Shown: piece after piece, positions 63,305-64,000 of the stretch
Position numbering within the stretch: the first letter of the stretch is position 1
Layout of the letters: every line of letters begins with the position of its first letter
Assembly: GCF_036373705.1 (NCBI RefSeq)
Contig: NC_089866.1
Coordinates: 19,251,501 to 19,315,500, forward strand
Source of the DNA: Amia ocellicauda
Lineage: Eukaryota > Chordata > Actinopteri > Amiiformes > Amiidae
Reading direction: 5' to 3'
Length of the DNA stretch: 64,000 nucleotides
Notes under the pieces: generated by a model
The model's database searches: none
The model's input: only the letters and a program-made list of their open reading frames with translations
Told to the model about the DNA's origin: nothing
Program-made: the position numbers and the translations under genes

Positions 63305-63877
63305 TCACATCGCTTTCCAGTCAATTGGCTTCTTCCCGGACTTCTTGAGCAGCTCATTGGTTCTGCTGAAGTGTCTGCATCCAAAGAAGCCACGATACAC
63401 AGACAGAGGAGAGGGGTGCACAGTCTGCAGCACGTGGTGTCGCTTCTGGAATGAACAGAATCAACCCGTGTTAGCTTTTTAACTGCAGATGCGAGGATAG
63501 TTGTAGACAGCATTCCTAAAACTGTGTGGTGTCCATATGACCTCTGTATATGTTCACCGTGCAAAATAGCCATTTCCCTCTTACAAGGATCTGATCAGCA
63601 ACATCTATCCTCAAAATCTAGAGCCCTGGAAACTAGGTTGTAGAATTCTTGAGATCGTGACTCAACCACAACATTTATAAAAAGTATGGCCGACCCACCC
63701 TGTCAATGGAAAGGCCCTTTTTCTGTGCATAGGCCCCCCACAGCATAAAGACCAGGCCATCCAGGTTCTTGTTTAGCCACTGCACCACGGCGTCGGTGAA
63801 CTGCTCCCAGCCCTGGTCCTTGTGGGAGTTTGCCTGATGCGCTCGGACCGTCAGCACCGAGTTGAGCAGCAGAACCC
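63305..63877 (-). CDS. ung: Uracil-DNA glycosylase, last two coding exons (partial)
   Basis: UNG removes uracil from DNA to start base-excision repair. Exons 63699-63877 and 63305-63445 are in the window; the 5' exons, including the GQDPYH catalytic motif, lie beyond the right edge. The first visible exon reads [19 protein letters not shown], then [15 protein letters not shown] and [12 protein letters not shown]. The last exon contains [17 protein letters not shown], the minor-groove leucine loop with its catalytic His, and ends [10 protein letters not shown]; the human protein ends DWKEL. The stop is at 63305-63307. The junction is in phase (D-R|K-R-H-H). The position next to ACACB and the shared orientation match mammals. 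The visible part is intact. Confidence 0.95.
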
Positions 63878-64000
63878 CTGAGGGATGGGAAGAACAGTGA
63901 ACAGCACGAACGGGCCAGCTGACCGATGCTACAAGGACCACTGCAGCAGGCGGGTATCTGCCTTCTTATCAACCCTATGTACTATGGGAGACGGCTACCA

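Noticed and set aside
1..64000. CRISPR arrays, operons, rRNA or tRNA genes, prophage or a bacterial-type defence system
   Set aside because: The window is spliced vertebrate DNA. I saw no regularly spaced repeats and no recognisable tRNA or rRNA sequence.

Overview
The window is vertebrate nuclear DNA, most likely from a ray-finned fish. It holds spliced genes with consensus GT-AG junctions, a GC-rich CpG-type promoter, many microsatellites, and decayed Tc1/mariner-type elements of kinds common in fish. Introns are compact (mostly 100-400 bp inside ACACB). I cannot name the species.

Layout from left to right. (1) The 5' part of an unconventional class I myosin, MYO1H, lies on the minus strand at 49-2881; seven coding exons are visible and the gene runs off the left edge. 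(2) A roughly 17 kb intergenic stretch follows, with microsatellites, one decayed Tc1-like transposon and possible regulatory DNA. (3) FOXN4, a forkhead transcription factor, lies on the plus strand at about 20,700-31,150. It has a CpG-rich first exon and nine coding exons that sum to exactly 508 codons plus stop. (4) ACACB (acetyl-CoA carboxylase 2) lies on the minus strand at 33,310-59,908. Its 52 coding exons sum to 7,347 nt, exactly 2,448 codons plus stop, and include the hydrophobic N-terminal anchor typical of ACC2. (5) UNG (uracil-DNA glycosylase) lies on the minus strand at 63,305-63,877; only the last two coding exons are inside the window.

From general knowledge, the order UNG-ACACB-FOXN4-MYO1H and the relative orientations match human chromosome 12q24.11, here read in the opposite direction. 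The paralogue calls therefore rest on both sequence and synteny. The genes do not form a pathway: ACC2 makes malonyl-CoA at the mitochondrial surface, FOXN4 is a developmental regulator of retina and spinal cord, UNG is a DNA repair enzyme, and MYO1H is a membrane-associated motor. MYO1H and FOXN4 are head to head across the large intergenic region; FOXN4 and ACACB are convergent.

I found no new biochemical system. The most interesting observations are: a candidate alternative first exon of ACACB (56,214-56,263) that would give a short ACC2 without the mitochondrial anchor; a 74-nt near-perfect palindrome over the 3' splice region of an ACACB intron; two apparent GC-AG introns (ACACB and FOXN4); an inverted repeat around a CCAAT box upstream of ACACB; a 12-nt first coding exon in MYO1H; and a decayed copy of an unnamed multicopy fish gene family inside ACACB intron 1. 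All exon borders come from hand translation, splice-site reading and recall of family sequences, not from alignment or transcripts.
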